Shown: positions 7,710 through 17,077, counted from the stretch's first letter. The stretch is DNA of 64,000 nucleotides from Rhizobium johnstonii 3841 (GCF_000009265.1 NC_008380.1:3291501-3355500); one strand, 5' to 3'. Made by a program: numbers and translations. The notes: generated by a model from the letters alone, not told the origin.

Positions 7710-8812
7710 GGGGCCGGACCTTCGATCCGGGGGCCGTCCTCGACCGGGCGCTCATGTAGCCATTCCATCAGCAACACGAAGCCTACGGCCAGCAACACGG
7801 GGCCGACAAATATACCGAGAAGGCCGTCGGCTATCATCCCACCGATGACACCGACCAGGATGACCGGCATCGGCACATCAGATCCACGGCCGAGCATCAA
7901 GGGCTTGAGCAGATTGTCGCTCAGCCCGGCGAAGAAAGACCAAATGGCGAAGATGATTGCCGGAGTTGTCGCTTCCGTGACAAAGACATAGGCCATGACC
8001 GGCAGGGTCAGCAGCAGCGGCGGTATCTGCACGACTGCCAGGAGAAAGGTGACCAGCGTCAGAGCACCGGCCGCGGGAAGGCCGATAGCGAAGAATCCAA
8101 TGCCGACGAGCATCGACTGGATCACCGCCACGCCGACCACGCCGACCGCCACTCCCCGGATCGTCGAGGCTGTCAGATGGATGAGCCGGGCACCCCGCGC
8201 CTTGCTGTTGGTGACGAGCTCCAGCAGACTGAGGGCGAATGCCGCAGCACCCTTGGCATAGGCGACAAGCACGGCGGCGATCGCGATCGAAAGAACGAAG
8301 GATAGGCCACCTGTGGCCAGGCCGCCGGCGAAAGATGCGAGCCACGCAGCAGGCTTGGTCAGCATCTCTCCGTATTGACTGAGCGCCAAGGGCAGGTTGG
8401 CGGCAGCGAGCGACCAGCCCGCCGAGAGCTTCGCTCCGACCGCCGGCACATCGGCAAGCCACGCTGGCGGCGGCGGGATCGTCAGGCTGTGGTTCTGCAA
8501 GCCGGAAACAAGCCAGTAAATGGAAGACCCAAGCGATGTGACCACGAGGTACATGGGCACCAGCACCACGGCAACGCCGACCATCCCGATGAGAGATGCT
8601 GACCACCGATTGCCGATCCGATTAGACAGGCGCAGATGCAAGGGATGAAGCATGACCGCCAGGATTACCGACCAAAGCAGAAGGCCGAGGAACGGCAACA
8701 TGATCCTGGCACAGACATAAACCAGAAGCGCGACGATTCCCAATTGAACCGCCGCGTGAATGATGGATGGTCTCGACGACGCTAGGTCGGCGTTCAATGC
8801 GCTGGACGTCAT
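7706..8812 (-). CDS. AI-2E family transporter (PerM/YdiK-like)
   Basis: This 368-residue polytopic membrane protein has about eight hydrophobic helices. The N-terminal pair (HAAVQLGIVALLVYVCARIMLPF...) and the C-terminal DNLLKPLMLGRGSDVPMPVILVGVIGG stretch are hallmarks of the AI-2 exporter/PerM superfamily. Members export various solutes, and the autoinducer name is not evidence of quorum sensing here. It is the first gene of a two-gene operon with the downstream K+ channel. Its upstream neighbour is an AraC regulator on the same strand, about 190 bp away. Confidence 0.8.
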   Translation of the reverse strand: MTSSALNADLASSRPSIIHAAVQLGIVALLVYVCARIMLPFLGLLLWSVILAVMLHPLHLRLSNRIGNRWSASLIGMVGVAVVLVPMYLVVTSLGSSIYWLVSGLQNHSLTIPPPPAWLADVPAVGAKLSAGWSLAAANLPLALSQYGEMLTKPAAWLASFAGGLATGGLSFVLSIAIAAVLVAYAKGAAAFALSLLELVTNSKARGARLIHLTASTIRGVAVGVVGVAVIQSMLVGIGFFAIGLPAAGALTLVTFLLAVVQIPPLLLTLPVMAYVFVTEATTPAIIFAIWSFFAGLSDNLLKPLMLGRGSDVPMPVILVGVIGGMIADGLLGIFVGPVLLAVGFVLLMEWLHERPVEDGPRIEGPAP

Positions 8813-9000
8813 TTTCCCCTCCCGGCCCGGCCTCCGCCAACGAGCGAAGCCGGACGCTCACGCATCGGACAACGAAACCTTCCACCCGGTATCGGACCTG
8901 CGCGGCGAAGATTTTGCCGACGCCGCGAAAGATCGTCTCCAACGCCCCATCATCATACACGACTTCGTGAAAGCGGGATACGGCCACTGCTGCCGGGCTC

Positions 9001-9825
9001 TCAACCCCTGGCGTATCTGGCGCGAAATTCGCGAGGACTGCAGCCCTCGCGTTCGTGAAAGACACGCGAAAAATAAAACGGGTCATCCAGGCCGACCATG
9101 GCGGCGATGGTTTCGATCTTCTCGTCGGTGGTTGCCAAGAGCTGTTTGGCGTGGTCCATGCGCGCACGAAGCTGGAATGCCTTGGGCGGCAGCCCGGTTT
9201 CGACCGTGAACCGCCTGCGCAGCGTCGCCGGCGACATGCCGTGCTCGGCGGCGAAGGCTGTAAGGTTCAGCGGTTGCATTGCGCGTTGCCGCAGCGTCTC
9301 GACGATTTCGGCCACGTCGGGCCTGTCTCGGCGCTGATCGGCCGCACCGCTTGCCTGTCTTGCGGCTGATATGACGATGCGATGCAGCATCAAGGCCGCC
9401 GATGCCTGCCCGAGGTTGGTATCGTCGAGCAGATCGGCATGCAGGGTGCCGAATAGCCGCGCCATCTCATCTACGTGATGCAAGGCCACGACGGGCTGTC
9501 GCTCGGTCATGAGCCTCAACCGGACGAAGTCTCGCGTGAACGATCCTTCGAAAAGCGCCCAGCGCTCGTCCCAGCCGCCTTCATCGGGGCCATAGGAATG
9601 CACGCGGTTCGGAAACAGCCAGAAGAGGATCGGCCCGGTGAGGTTCAGGCGGCCGCTGGCCGCGGTGTCCAGCCAGCCCTGCCCGCGCTCTACCAGCACG
9701 ACGGCGAAACTCGGCAGTTTCCGGTCCGTCACCGCACGGCGAGCCTGCTGCCTGCCGCTGCCGGTAACAGCAAGTCCGCCGGCAGCGGCAAGCGGCGTCC
9801 TATAGATGGCCTCTGGGTCTCTCAT
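9001..9825 (-). CDS. AraC-family transcriptional regulator
   Basis: This 274-residue regulator has an N-terminal cupin-like ligand domain and a C-terminal double helix-turn-helix (about 175-272). The second has LTAFAAEHGMSPATLRRRFTVETG and the family tail IAAMVGLDDPFYFSRVFHEREGCSPREFR. It is divergent from a phytanoyl-CoA-dioxygenase-like gene with about 97 bp between start codons, so that gene is its most likely target. The ligand is unknown. Confidence 0.85.
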   Translation of the reverse strand: MRDPEAIYRTPLAAAGGLAVTGSGRQQARRAVTDRKLPSFAVVLVERGQGWLDTAASGRLNLTGPILFWLFPNRVHSYGPDEGGWDERWALFEGSFTRDFVRLRLMTERQPVVALHHVDEMARLFGTLHADLLDDTNLGQASAALMLHRIVISAARQASGAADQRRDRPDVAEIVETLRQRAMQPLNLTAFAAEHGMSPATLRRRFTVETGLPPKAFQLRARMDHAKQLLATTDEKIETIAAMVGLDDPFYFSRVFHEREGCSPREFRARYARG

Positions 9826-9922
9826 GGTGAGCGAAAAGTCCAGCTATGAATTTCCTCTATGTCGGTTGGCGCGCCGGATCAGGTAATTGATGGCAAGCCA
9901 ACTCAAGCGACGGAGGAGTGAA

Positions 9923-10846
9923 ATGTCAATTGCTGCGGAGGCCGTGCAGATCCGAAGGCCGGAATTTCCCCTTGCCGCCCATGGCAAAACCTTGCCTGCG
10001 GAGCGGACGGGCTGGCTCATGCCGACCGATCCCGCCGTCGGCGTCGACGCCATCCGCCGCCGCTACCAGCACGATGGCTATGTCTGGCTGAAAGGCCTTC
10101 TGCCGCGGGCCGATGTCATCGATTTCCGCCACTGGGTCTTCGAACGCCTTGCCGAAACCGGACTGGTCGAGCCGGGCAGCGATTTTTCTCTGGGGATCGC
10201 GTCTGCCGGTGGCTTCGACAGAAGCCTGGCGGACCGGCGCCTGATGTCGCTCGTCCGCTCCGCCGCCTATGAAGGCTTCTGTGCGCAACCGCCACTCACC
10301 CGCTTCATGGACGATTTGCTGCAGGGCATCTCCTATCTGCACAAGCGCAAGATCATGCGCTTCGTCCAGCCGGGATCGCTGACAGCCACACCCGCCCACT
10401 ACGATCTCGTCTATCTCCGCGGCGGCACCAGCCGCCTGGTGACGGCCTGGATACCGATCGGCGACACCCCCGCCGAGATGGGCGGCCTGGTTTATCTCGA
10501 AGGCTCGCATGCTCTGGGCACCAAGATGGAGGCCGAATTCAGGGCGGCAAGTGGCGATCTTTCTCCGGAAGAGCAGATCAGTGCCTATAACAGCCACATG
10601 AGCGAAGGCGGCTGGGTCTCGAAGGATCTCCCCGACATGGCAGAGCGTTTCGACACCCGCTGGCTCGCCGCCGATTACGAGGCTGGCGACGTGGTGCTCC
10701 ACTCGCCCTACATGATCCACGCTTCGACCATCAATCAGGACCGCAGCCGGCGGCTGCGCCTCTCCACCGACATAAGATATCAGAATGTCGATGACGAGAT
10801 CGACGTCCGATGGAACAACCATTGGAGTCTCGGCGACATGCTGTAG
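9923..10846 (+). CDS. Phytanoyl-CoA dioxygenase (PhyH) family protein
   Basis: This 307-residue non-haem Fe(II)/2-oxoglutarate oxygenase would hydroxylate a small molecule. Metal ligands fit HYD (159-161) and a distal His in HSPYMIHAS (about 260-266); the Arg in RRLRLS near 278 fits 2-oxoglutarate binding. TAWIPIGDTPAEMGGLVYLEGSH is the family core. The ATG at 9923 is chosen because GGAGGAG lies 5 bp before it; an upstream in-frame ATG at 9887 is unsupported. The divergent AraC gene probably regulates it. The substrate cannot be read. Confidence 0.8.
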   Translation: MSIAAEAVQIRRPEFPLAAHGKTLPAERTGWLMPTDPAVGVDAIRRRYQHDGYVWLKGLLPRADVIDFRHWVFERLAETGLVEPGSDFSLGIASAGGFDRSLADRRLMSLVRSAAYEGFCAQPPLTRFMDDLLQGISYLHKRKIMRFVQPGSLTATPAHYDLVYLRGGTSRLVTAWIPIGDTPAEMGGLVYLEGSHALGTKMEAEFRAASGDLSPEEQISAYNSHMSEGGWVSKDLPDMAERFDTRWLAADYEAGDVVLHSPYMIHASTINQDRSRRLRLSTDIRYQNVDDEIDVRWNNHWSLGDML

Positions 10847-11144
10847 TCCGGCTTTCCAGGGCCCATTCGACAGAACCCCGATCGTCTGACGTCGATCCCG
10901 GCCGCGCGTCAGCCGGCATTGGCGGCCATGTTCGTTTCCTTCCTGTTTGTCGTGCCCCCGGCCACCCTTGTTGACCGGCGATCCGGTGCGACGGCTGCTA
11001 TAGCAGGTTGTTTGACGAAGGGATGTCGACGCAGGAGTGAAGCGGTCGGACCTTACTGCCGTGTTGGACGTTGATGGTCGGAACCTTGAATCGATCCCAT
11101 GACTGACCGACTTATGGCTGTAGCCGAACCGCTCGAGTTGCCTG
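10847..11144. other. Intergenic region with no recognisable feature
   Basis: There are 298 bp between the PhyH-family gene and the LysR gene. Open frames here are short extensions of antisense shadows. I see no convincing palindrome, terminator or RNA. Confidence 0.4.
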
Positions 11145-12044
11145 ATGCCGCGTACGAACCTGAACGATATTCTGATCTTCATGGCCGTCGTCGATGCCGG
11201 AAGCTTTATCGCCGGCGGCCAGGCCATAGGCCTGTCCCGTTCGGCGGCAGGCAAGGCCGTCATCCGCCTGGAAGACCGGCTCGGCGCGCGCCTGCTCAAC
11301 CGCACGACGAGGACGCTGAGCCTGACCGACGAAGGCCGGATGTTCTACGAGCGCGGGCTGCAGATCCTTGTATCGGTCGACGAGGCGGAAGCGAGCGTGG
11401 TGGGACAGAACAGCACGCCGCGAGGTGTTCTCCGGCTTGCCGTTCCCGATGCTTTCGGGCGGCTCGTCGTGTTGCCTTTGCTTGAAAAATATCTTCAGGC
11501 CTGGCCCGACATCCAGGTCGAAGTGAGCTTCACCGATCGCCCGGCCGACATCGTCGAGGAAGGCTTCGATCTGGCGATCCGGGTCGGCGCGACGGCGACG
11601 GACAACCGCCTGGTCTCACGCGTGATCGCCACCTATAAGACGCGCCTCTGCGCCTCGCCGTCCTACTTTGCCGAGCGCGGCGAGCCGCGCGATATCGACG
11701 ATCTCGCGGTCCATGACTGCCTGATCTTCGCCAGCCGCAATCAAAGGCAGGGCTGGCGCTTTCGCGGGGAAGGCGGTTCCTGGATCAAGGCGCAGGGCCG
11801 CAGCCGCCTGAGGCTCGACAGCGCAGAGGCAATCCGCGACGCCGCCCTGGCGGGACTGGGGATTGCCCTCCTTCCCGATTTTCTCGTCGCCGACGATCTC
11901 GCCGCCGGGCGCCTCCGGCAGATCCTGGCCGACCTCGAAACCGACAACGCCAAGATCGTTACGCTCTATCCCGACAAGCGCGTGCTGGAACCACGTGTCC
12001 GACGCTTCATCGATCTGATAGTTGAAGAGCTTGGCCGCGGCTAG
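11145..12044 (+). CDS. LysR-family transcriptional regulator
   Basis: This 299-residue regulator has an N-terminal winged HTH (NLNDILIFMAVVDAGSFIAGGQAIGLSRSAAGKAVIRLEDRLGARLLNRTTR, residues 5-56) and a periplasmic-binding-like effector domain. It resembles the DsdC/AaeR-like LysR group that acts on divergent transporters or oxidoreductases, but no divergent partner is adjacent. Its 3' end overlaps the convergent MFS gene by 38 bp. No clear ribosome site precedes the ATG. Confidence 0.85.
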   Translation: MPRTNLNDILIFMAVVDAGSFIAGGQAIGLSRSAAGKAVIRLEDRLGARLLNRTTRTLSLTDEGRMFYERGLQILVSVDEAEASVVGQNSTPRGVLRLAVPDAFGRLVVLPLLEKYLQAWPDIQVEVSFTDRPADIVEEGFDLAIRVGATATDNRLVSRVIATYKTRLCASPSYFAERGEPRDIDDLAVHDCLIFASRNQRQGWRFRGEGGSWIKAQGRSRLRLDSAEAIRDAALAGLGIALLPDFLVADDLAAGRLRQILADLETDNAKIVTLYPDKRVLEPRVRRFIDLIVEELGRG

Positions 12045-13281
12045 AGCTGGACGCTTCAGGCGAGGCCCTGTCAAACCCGCGAAAGCTCTTCAGCGCCAGC
12101 GGCGCAAGCGTTGCCGCAAGATAGGCAATCCCCATCAGGAACAGCGCCGCGGCAAGGCCGAGCGCGCTGATCAGCGCGCCGCCGGCGAGGCCGCCGAAGG
12201 GGATGAGGGCGAAGCAGAGGGCGGTGTTCAATGCGGTGACGCGGCCAGTCAGCGGCTTGGGGATGCGCTCGAAGATGACAGCCGACAGGATCGGGTTGAG
12301 GAAGCCCGACGCGAATCCTGCGATGGCGAGCGTCGCAAAGACGAGACCGATAGGCGCGTCCAGCGCCGGAACGAGAAAGCGCGGAAAGCCGGTCAGGAGG
12401 AAGGCCACCGTATAGACCATCAGTCGCGGCATGCGCTCGCCGATTGCCGCGGCAATCGCCGCGCCTGCGATCGAGGCGCCGGCGAAGGCGGCGAACATCG
12501 CACCGAGCAGCTCCGGGCCATGGCCGGCATCCCGTGTCCAGACCGGCAGCAGCACGGCATGATAGGCCTGGTCGAAGAGATTGGTGACCGCCACCATGGC
12601 GACGATGCTGACGAGCACGGCATCGCCGCGCAGAAAGCGCCAGCCTTCGCGCAGATCCTCGAGATAGGACGCCCGTTCGACCGGTCGAGTTTCGGGCGCA
12701 GGCGCGCGCCGCGTCCCGGGTATGCCCGCGGCAACGATCAGCGCGGCGGCGGCGAAGGTGGCGGCATTGACGAGCAGCGCCTGGCCCGGGCCGATCAGCC
12801 CGATCAAAGCGCCGGCGCCGGCCGCACCCGCCGTCGAGGCCAGCCGCTCGATGGCGCTCGCAACGCCGGTCACTCGTTCGAGCGGTACATTGGCGAGTGT
12901 GGCGATATCGGGAACCATCGCCTGCTTGGCCGCATCGGAGGGGCCGCGCAGCACGCCCATGGCAAAGACGAGCGGCAGCAGCACCTGCATGCCAAGCATG
13001 CCGAAGAGATCAAGAAGCGGCACCAGAGCGACCACGAGCACCGAAGCCGTGTCGCAGATGATGGCGATGCTCTTGGCGCCGGCGCGGTCGATCAGCGGTC
13101 CGCCGAGCGCCTTGGCGATGACATAGGGCAGCATCTCCATCATTGCCGTCAGGCCTGTCAGCACCGGGCTGCCAGTCGTGCTCAGCACCAGCCAGGGAAT
13201 GGCGATGGTCGAAAGCCGCGTGCCGGAGAGCGAGAATGTCTCGGCAGCCGCGAGCGCCAGGAACGGCCCGCCCCGTCTCAC
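12007..13281 (-). CDS. MFS transporter (drug/efflux-type)
   Basis: This 424-residue inner-membrane transporter has about 12 predicted helices and the general MFS pattern. ALGGPLIDRAGAKSIAII fits the loop 2-3 region, and FLNPILSAVIFERIPKPLTGRVTALN lies in the second half. The closest type by reading is the enterobactin-exporter/MFS_3 group of exporters. It starts inside the stop of the upstream ArsR-like gene (ATGA overlap), so the pair is an operon in which a repressor controls an exporter. The exported compound is unknown. It is convergent with, and overlaps, the LysR gene. Confidence 0.8.
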   Translation of the reverse strand: MRRGGPFLALAAAETFSLSGTRLSTIAIPWLVLSTTGSPVLTGLTAMMEMLPYVIAKALGGPLIDRAGAKSIAIICDTASVLVVALVPLLDLFGMLGMQVLLPLVFAMGVLRGPSDAAKQAMVPDIATLANVPLERVTGVASAIERLASTAGAAGAGALIGLIGPGQALLVNAATFAAAALIVAAGIPGTRRAPAPETRPVERASYLEDLREGWRFLRGDAVLVSIVAMVAVTNLFDQAYHAVLLPVWTRDAGHGPELLGAMFAAFAGASIAGAAIAAAIGERMPRLMVYTVAFLLTGFPRFLVPALDAPIGLVFATLAIAGFASGFLNPILSAVIFERIPKPLTGRVTALNTALCFALIPFGGLAGGALISALGLAAALFLMGIAYLAATLAPLALKSFRGFDRASPEASSSSRGQALQLSDR

Positions 13282-13928
13282 GGCTTATCCTCCCCTTCGC
13301 GATGCGGAACGCGGCCCGGATAGGGAAAGGCGTGCAACATGACATAGAAGGGAACCATGCCGGATTCCTGCGACGCCGCCTCCCCGAGCGGCGGGGCCGC
13401 CCGCATCGCCTCCAGGATGATGTCGCTCAGCCGTTTCGTCAGGACCTCGGCCTGTGCCGCCGTCATGGGGATTATGATGTCGTCGGCAGCCGTCGCCTTG
13501 CGCCATTCAGCCGGCAGCTCGGCATATTCCTCCAGCGCCTGCTGCATCTGGCCGACCTGCAGGGAGAGTATCGCCTGGTTGAAGGCGAGGTCGAGATCAA
13601 GCGCTTCACCCTCGGCCTCGCTTGCCGGCACCGAGGTCAGCTCATGGCTGGCGCGCCACCAGCGGTCGCGCCGCGAGGCATGCGGCGCCTCCTCGATGAA
13701 GCCGTACTGGGCAAGCTGGCGCAGGTGATAGCTCGTCGCGCCGCTGTTCAGGCCGAGCCGCGCGGCAAGCTGCGTCGCCGTGGCAGGTCCATCGATCCTG
13801 AGCATGCCGAGCATGCGCAGCCGGACAGGATGCGTCAGGGCCTTCAGCGCGGTCGGGCCGGGCACGACGCGGCTGAGGGTGCGCGGCGCGGTGACGGATT
13901 GAGCAGGCTGCGGGCGCGGATTTTTCAT
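13278..13928 (-). CDS. ArsR-like winged-helix regulator
   Basis: This 216-residue protein has an ArsR-type HTH at about residues 25-90 (LKALTHPVRLRMLGMLRIDGPATATQLAARLGLNSGATSYHLRQLAQYGFIEEA). It carries a longer C-terminal region rich in Glu and Ala that may sense a ligand or dimerise. There is no cysteine pair of the metal-sensing ArsR kind in the DNA-binding helices. It is coupled to the MFS exporter downstream. A 20-bp perfect palindrome lies directly upstream of its start and is the natural autoregulatory operator. Confidence 0.8.
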   Translation of the reverse strand: MKNPRPQPAQSVTAPRTLSRVVPGPTALKALTHPVRLRMLGMLRIDGPATATQLAARLGLNSGATSYHLRQLAQYGFIEEAPHASRRDRWWRASHELTSVPASEAEGEALDLDLAFNQAILSLQVGQMQQALEEYAELPAEWRKATAADDIIIPMTAAQAEVLTKRLSDIILEAMRAAPPLGEAASQESGMVPFYVMLHAFPYPGRVPHREGEDKP

Positions 13929-13943
13929 GCCAGAAGCCTACTA

Positions 13944-13975
13944 TTGCAAAGATATCTTTGCAAAGCTTTCTTTGC
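13944..13975. promoter_or_regulatory. Operator-like palindrome upstream of the ArsR/MFS operon
   Basis: TTGCAAAGATATCTTTGCAA (13944-13963) is a perfect 20-bp palindrome, followed by an overlapping GCAAAG-N4-CTTTGC dyad (13960-13975). It lies 16 bp upstream of the regulator start codon, an expected site for autorepression. Confidence 0.65.
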
Positions 13976-14012
13976 ATAAACGCAAGCCGCTCGCAGCACC
14001 CCGCCTTGCGGC

Positions 14013-15117
14013 TCAATCCTCCGGCAGGGTGAAGACCGCGCAAGGCTGGGCGATGCCGCGCAAACTGTGCTCTCCGAGCGGCATCAGCGCCGTTGCCGTA
14101 TTCGCTGCCACTGCACCCGAGATCAGCACACTTCGGCCGAGCGGCTTACAGAGCCCTTCCAGCCGGCTGACGAGATTGACGGCGGGGCCGATGGCGGTAA
14201 AGTCCAGCCGATCGGCTGCGCCGATATTGCCCCACAGGATCTCGCCGAAATGCAGCGCCGCGCCGAAGGGCAGCGGCGCCAGTCCCTGCGCCTGGCGTAT
14301 CTGGTCGAGATGGACCATGCCGGCACGGCTGGCAGCAACCGCCCGAAGTGCGGCCTCGCAAGCCTCGCGATCCCCTCGGGCTGCGTCGCCCTCGCCTGAC
14401 GTAGCAGTGACCGGAAAGATCGCCAGCACGCCGTCGCCGATGAATTTCAGCACCTCGCCGCCGAAGGCATGCACGGCGCCTGCGACGCGGTCGAACCATG
14501 CGTCGAGCGTCGCGATCATCGCGTGCGGCTCCGTCACCTCCGAAAGCGCCGTGAAATCGCGCAGATCGGCGCAGAGAAGAGCGGCACGTATGGTCTCGCC
14601 GGTGCCGCGAGCAAGCTCGCCGGCCTGCACCCGGGCGGCACTACGCCGGCCGAGATAGGCTTCGAGCAGGGCTGCCCGCGCCTCCCGCGCCGCGAGCGCT
14701 GCGAGCGGTGCGGCGGCAAAAACGCGCCACCTCGCGCAGCCGGTCGGCTTCGGCCGGAGCGAATGCGCCGCGCCCTGCCCCATTGTCGATACCCGCCCAG
14801 CCGAGCATGGGACTATCCTGCGAAAGCCCGATTCGCTCCTCCCATATCGGCCCGAGTGCGGTCAGCCAGTCGCGCCCGGCCTCGCTCTGCGGAGCCGCGG
14901 CAAAGGCCAAAGCCTCGATGACAGCACCGGTCTCGGCCCGCCACAGCCAGGTGCGCCTAGCAATGATCGGATGCGGCACCGAAAGCGTCAGCGTGCCGCC
15001 CAAAAGCGGCAAGCCATCGGCCAGCAGCCGGCGCCCGAGTTCGGCCAGAAACCATTCGGGACTGGGCGAGGCACCGGCCTCATCAACCAGCCAGGCAAGG
15101 GGAGATGGCAGATCCAT
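14013..15117 (-). pseudogene. Class III adenylate cyclase, interrupted by a frameshift
   Basis: Two overlapping frames together encode one cyclase of about 367 residues. The first frame (from 15117) gives an N-terminal domain beginning MDLPSPLAWLVDEAG and running to REVARF. The second frame resumes with AAAPLAALAAREARAALLEAYLGRR and the full catalytic domain. That domain has ADLRDFTALSE (first metal Asp), the Lys of VLKFIGDGVLAIF and Asp in DFTAIGPAVNLVSRLEG (adenylate-specific pair), and the Asn/Arg transition-state residues. The break falls at an A5 run (plus-strand 14718-14722); four As would restore one frame. It is a recent pseudogene, a programmed shift or a sequencing error. No partner gene is adjacent. 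Confidence 0.7.
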
Positions 15118-15332
15118 GGCTTAACATCGCACGCCCACGTGGACGTCCGCAAGGACATCCCCGGGTGATCGTAGGGACGTTTCCAGCGACTCAGCCTGTC
15201 GCCCGCAAAGGCCGCCCGCATCGCCTGTCGAAAACCATCCGACGCGGTGGAAAACAAAAAATAAACACTTTAAACTTGCGCGCCTTTGGTTCCATTATAC
15301 GGCCGTTCGTCATCGTGTGATTGAGGGGTGCG

Positions 15333-15557
15333 ATGGGCACGATATTCTGGCCGAAAGATCCGCTGGATGGGAATGACATGACGCTGCTGACGTCGATCCT
15401 TCGGCGATGGTGCGAAAGATATCAGGTCGAGCTGACGGCGGAGGAGAGCAGCCGCAAGGCGAAAGAACTCGTCGAATGGTTCGAATTCGGCGTCAAGGAT
15501 CCCGTCGAGCTCGAGGAATTGATCGACGACAAGCACTGGCTCGTCAGCAGGATCTGA
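15333..15557 (+). CDS. Small conserved-looking hypothetical protein
   Basis: This 74-residue acidic, probably helical protein includes LTSILRRWCERYQVELTAEESSRKAKELVEWFEFGVKDPVELEELIDD. The ATG at 15333 is chosen because GAGGGG sits 5 bp upstream. There is no signal peptide or membrane segment. I do not recognise a family. It is followed by a clear terminator hairpin. Confidence 0.65.
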   Translation: MGTIFWPKDPLDGNDMTLLTSILRRWCERYQVELTAEESSRKAKELVEWFEFGVKDPVELEELIDDKHWLVSRI

Positions 15558-15618
15558 CCGTATCGGGCAAATCGGGAGAACGCTGGCTGTCAGCGTCGGC
15601 GAACCTATCTCATTAGAA

Positions 15619-15646
15619 AAGGCCGGGCGAAAATCGCTCCGGCCTT
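15619..15646. terminator. Bidirectional terminator-like hairpin
   Basis: AAGGCCGG (15619-15626) pairs with CCGGCCTT (15639-15646) across a 12-nt loop, between two convergent genes. Short A and T tracts flank the stem. Confidence 0.6.
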
Positions 15647-15672
15647 CGTCCATCTCCATCTAAGCGAGACCT

Positions 15673-15981
15673 TTAGTCATCATCCCGCCAACGCCGGTCG
15701 CGATCCCAACGCCGCTCATGGCGCCAGCGCGGACCATCCCAATCCCGGTGACGCCGCTCCCAGCCCCAGCGGGGCGGGCCACCGTAAAAAGCTACCGGCG
15801 GCGGGCGTCTCCAGTTTCGTCGGCATTCACCCCAGCGCGTCAGATGCCAGCCGCGACCGCACGCATAATCGACCGTTGTGATATTGCTCTGGACATTGAT
15901 TGTCCCCATCGGCATCGCCTGCGCTGTGCCGAACGAGAGGCTGCCAGCGAGCAAGGCAGCCGCGATAGAAAGTGCCTTCAT
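15673..15981 (-). CDS. Secreted Arg/Trp-rich small protein
   Basis: This 102-residue protein has a clear signal peptide (cleavage after AQA near residue 22), then a Cys pair in the pattern ACGRGWHLTRWGECRRN. A strongly basic Arg/Trp/Asp tail ends it (RRHRDWDGPRW, RRWDRDRRWRDDD). The CG-x-G-x6-G-x-CR spacing resembles the short secreted GCG_CRPN-type motif. The start at 15981 has GGAG upstream. It is likely periplasmic; the function is unknown. Confidence 0.65.
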   Translation of the reverse strand: MKALSIAAALLAGSLSFGTAQAMPMGTINVQSNITTVDYACGRGWHLTRWGECRRNWRRPPPVAFYGGPPRWGWERRHRDWDGPRWRHERRWDRDRRWRDDD

Positions 15982-16166
15982 CGAGAACTCCATTTCAATC
16001 CAGCCGTCCGCACCTTATGACCGCCAAATTGAACTGGAGATGAACTGCGCGTTCATGTTTGCGGGAGAAAAAGAGGCGCTTCCGCACGGCCGGTCCGAGC
16101 GCTCGCCGACCGCTGTTGTCGCAACGGCAAGCGCTTCAGAGATGCCCCGCCGCCCGCAAAATTTGT

Positions 16167-16613
16167 TCATGTCCTGCCGTAAAAAGGGTCGGGACCCGGA
16201 TCACCCCCGGCGGCGACCTCGGTCAGCCGCCCGAGGTAATGCGCCCAGCCCTCCGCATGGCCGGCGCATTGCTCGGCGCTCGGCAGGCCGCTATGGGTGA
16301 GCCGCAGCAGCGTTCCGCCTCCCTGTTCGATCAGATCGATCTCGACCAGGCTCGACCCCGGCGGCACCACCTCGCTGCCGTCCCAGCCAAAGCTGTAGGC
16401 AAGGCGATGAACCGGCACCACCTCACGAAACGAGCCGCGCGCAAAGCGGGCGCCGGTAACGTTGACGAGATACAGCCCGCCGGGCTGCGGCTCGACCTGC
16501 GCCTCCGTTCCCATCCAGCGCAGGATCTTTTCCGGGTCGGTCATCAATGCGAACACCGCGGCCGGCGGCGCCGCGATATGCGCCTCGCGGCGGACGACGA
16601 AGGGGTCTTCCAT
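16167..16613 (-). CDS. SRPBCC/AHSA1-like protein
   Basis: This 148-residue soluble protein of the START/Bet v 1 fold has the AHSA1 signature order: REAHIAAPPAAVFALMTDPEKILRWMG near the N-terminus, a central GWDGSEVVPPGSSLVEIDL strand pair, and LTHSGLPSAEQCAGHAEGWAHYLGRL at the C-terminus. The ATG at 16613 is preceded by GGGAG; the upstream GTG in frame is unsupported. Such proteins bind hydrophobic ligands or act as co-chaperone-like factors. The ligand is not known. Confidence 0.8.
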   Translation of the reverse strand: MEDPFVVRREAHIAAPPAAVFALMTDPEKILRWMGTEAQVEPQPGGLYLVNVTGARFARGSFREVVPVHRLAYSFGWDGSEVVPPGSSLVEIDLIEQGGGTLLRLTHSGLPSAEQCAGHAEGWAHYLGRLTEVAAGGDPGPDPFYGRT

Positions 16614-16860
16614 CTCTCTCTCCCATGTTGCCACGGCCCTGCCCGCCGCGGATAGAGACGGCGCATCCTGTCCTGCCGTGCTATTCTGACGTGAATGTCC
16701 TCACGCACAGCATGTAGGCGCAAGCCCATCCTCCGCAAGAGGGCCTGCCCGTCGCGATCGACCAACAAGCGAAATCGCCGCGTAGGGAGTCCTGATGCTG
16801 CATTGGCCGTGAAACATTCGAGCTATTGCCAGCCTGTCACCTTCCCCCTATTGTTCGCGC

Positions 16861-16998
16861 CGTTCTCAGGGCGGGGTGCAAGTCCCTACCGGCGGTATGC
16901 AATTTCGATTGCGAGCCCGCGAGCGCCTTCTTCGGAAGGGTCAGCAGATCAGGTGAGATGCCTGAGCCGACGGTCATAGTCCGGATGAAAGAGAACGT
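16861..16998 (+). promoter_or_regulatory. FMN riboswitch (RFN element)
   Basis: The conserved RFN blocks are in order: GTTCTCAGGGCGGGGTGCAA, GTCCCTACCGGCGGTA, GAGCCCGCGAGCG, GGTCAGCAGATC, GGTGAGATGCCTGAGCCGAC, GGTCATAGTCCGGATGAAAG and the closing GAGAAC. It lies 79 bp upstream of ribH and should repress riboflavin synthesis when FMN is plentiful. A GCCGCC-CT-GCGGC-type hairpin just after it may form part of the expression platform. Confidence 0.95.
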
Positions 16999-17077
16999 GC
17001 GTTCCTGCCGCCCTGCGGCTGTCGGGGATGTTCGTGATCGCCTTGGGTGATGTGTCTGTTCGCCAAAGGAGATTACT

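Noticed and set aside
9926..11305. Long minus-strand open frame antisense to the PhyH-family gene
   Set aside because: No domain, while the opposite strand encodes Fe/2-oxoglutarate ligands and a ribosome site.
12022..13323. Long plus-strand open frame antisense to the MFS gene
   Set aside because: Low-complexity Arg/Gly/Gln composition and full overlap with a well-supported transporter.
14013..14783. Treating the cyclase as two independent genes
   Set aside because: The two frames join into a single family-length protein with one base change, so independent genes are unlikely.
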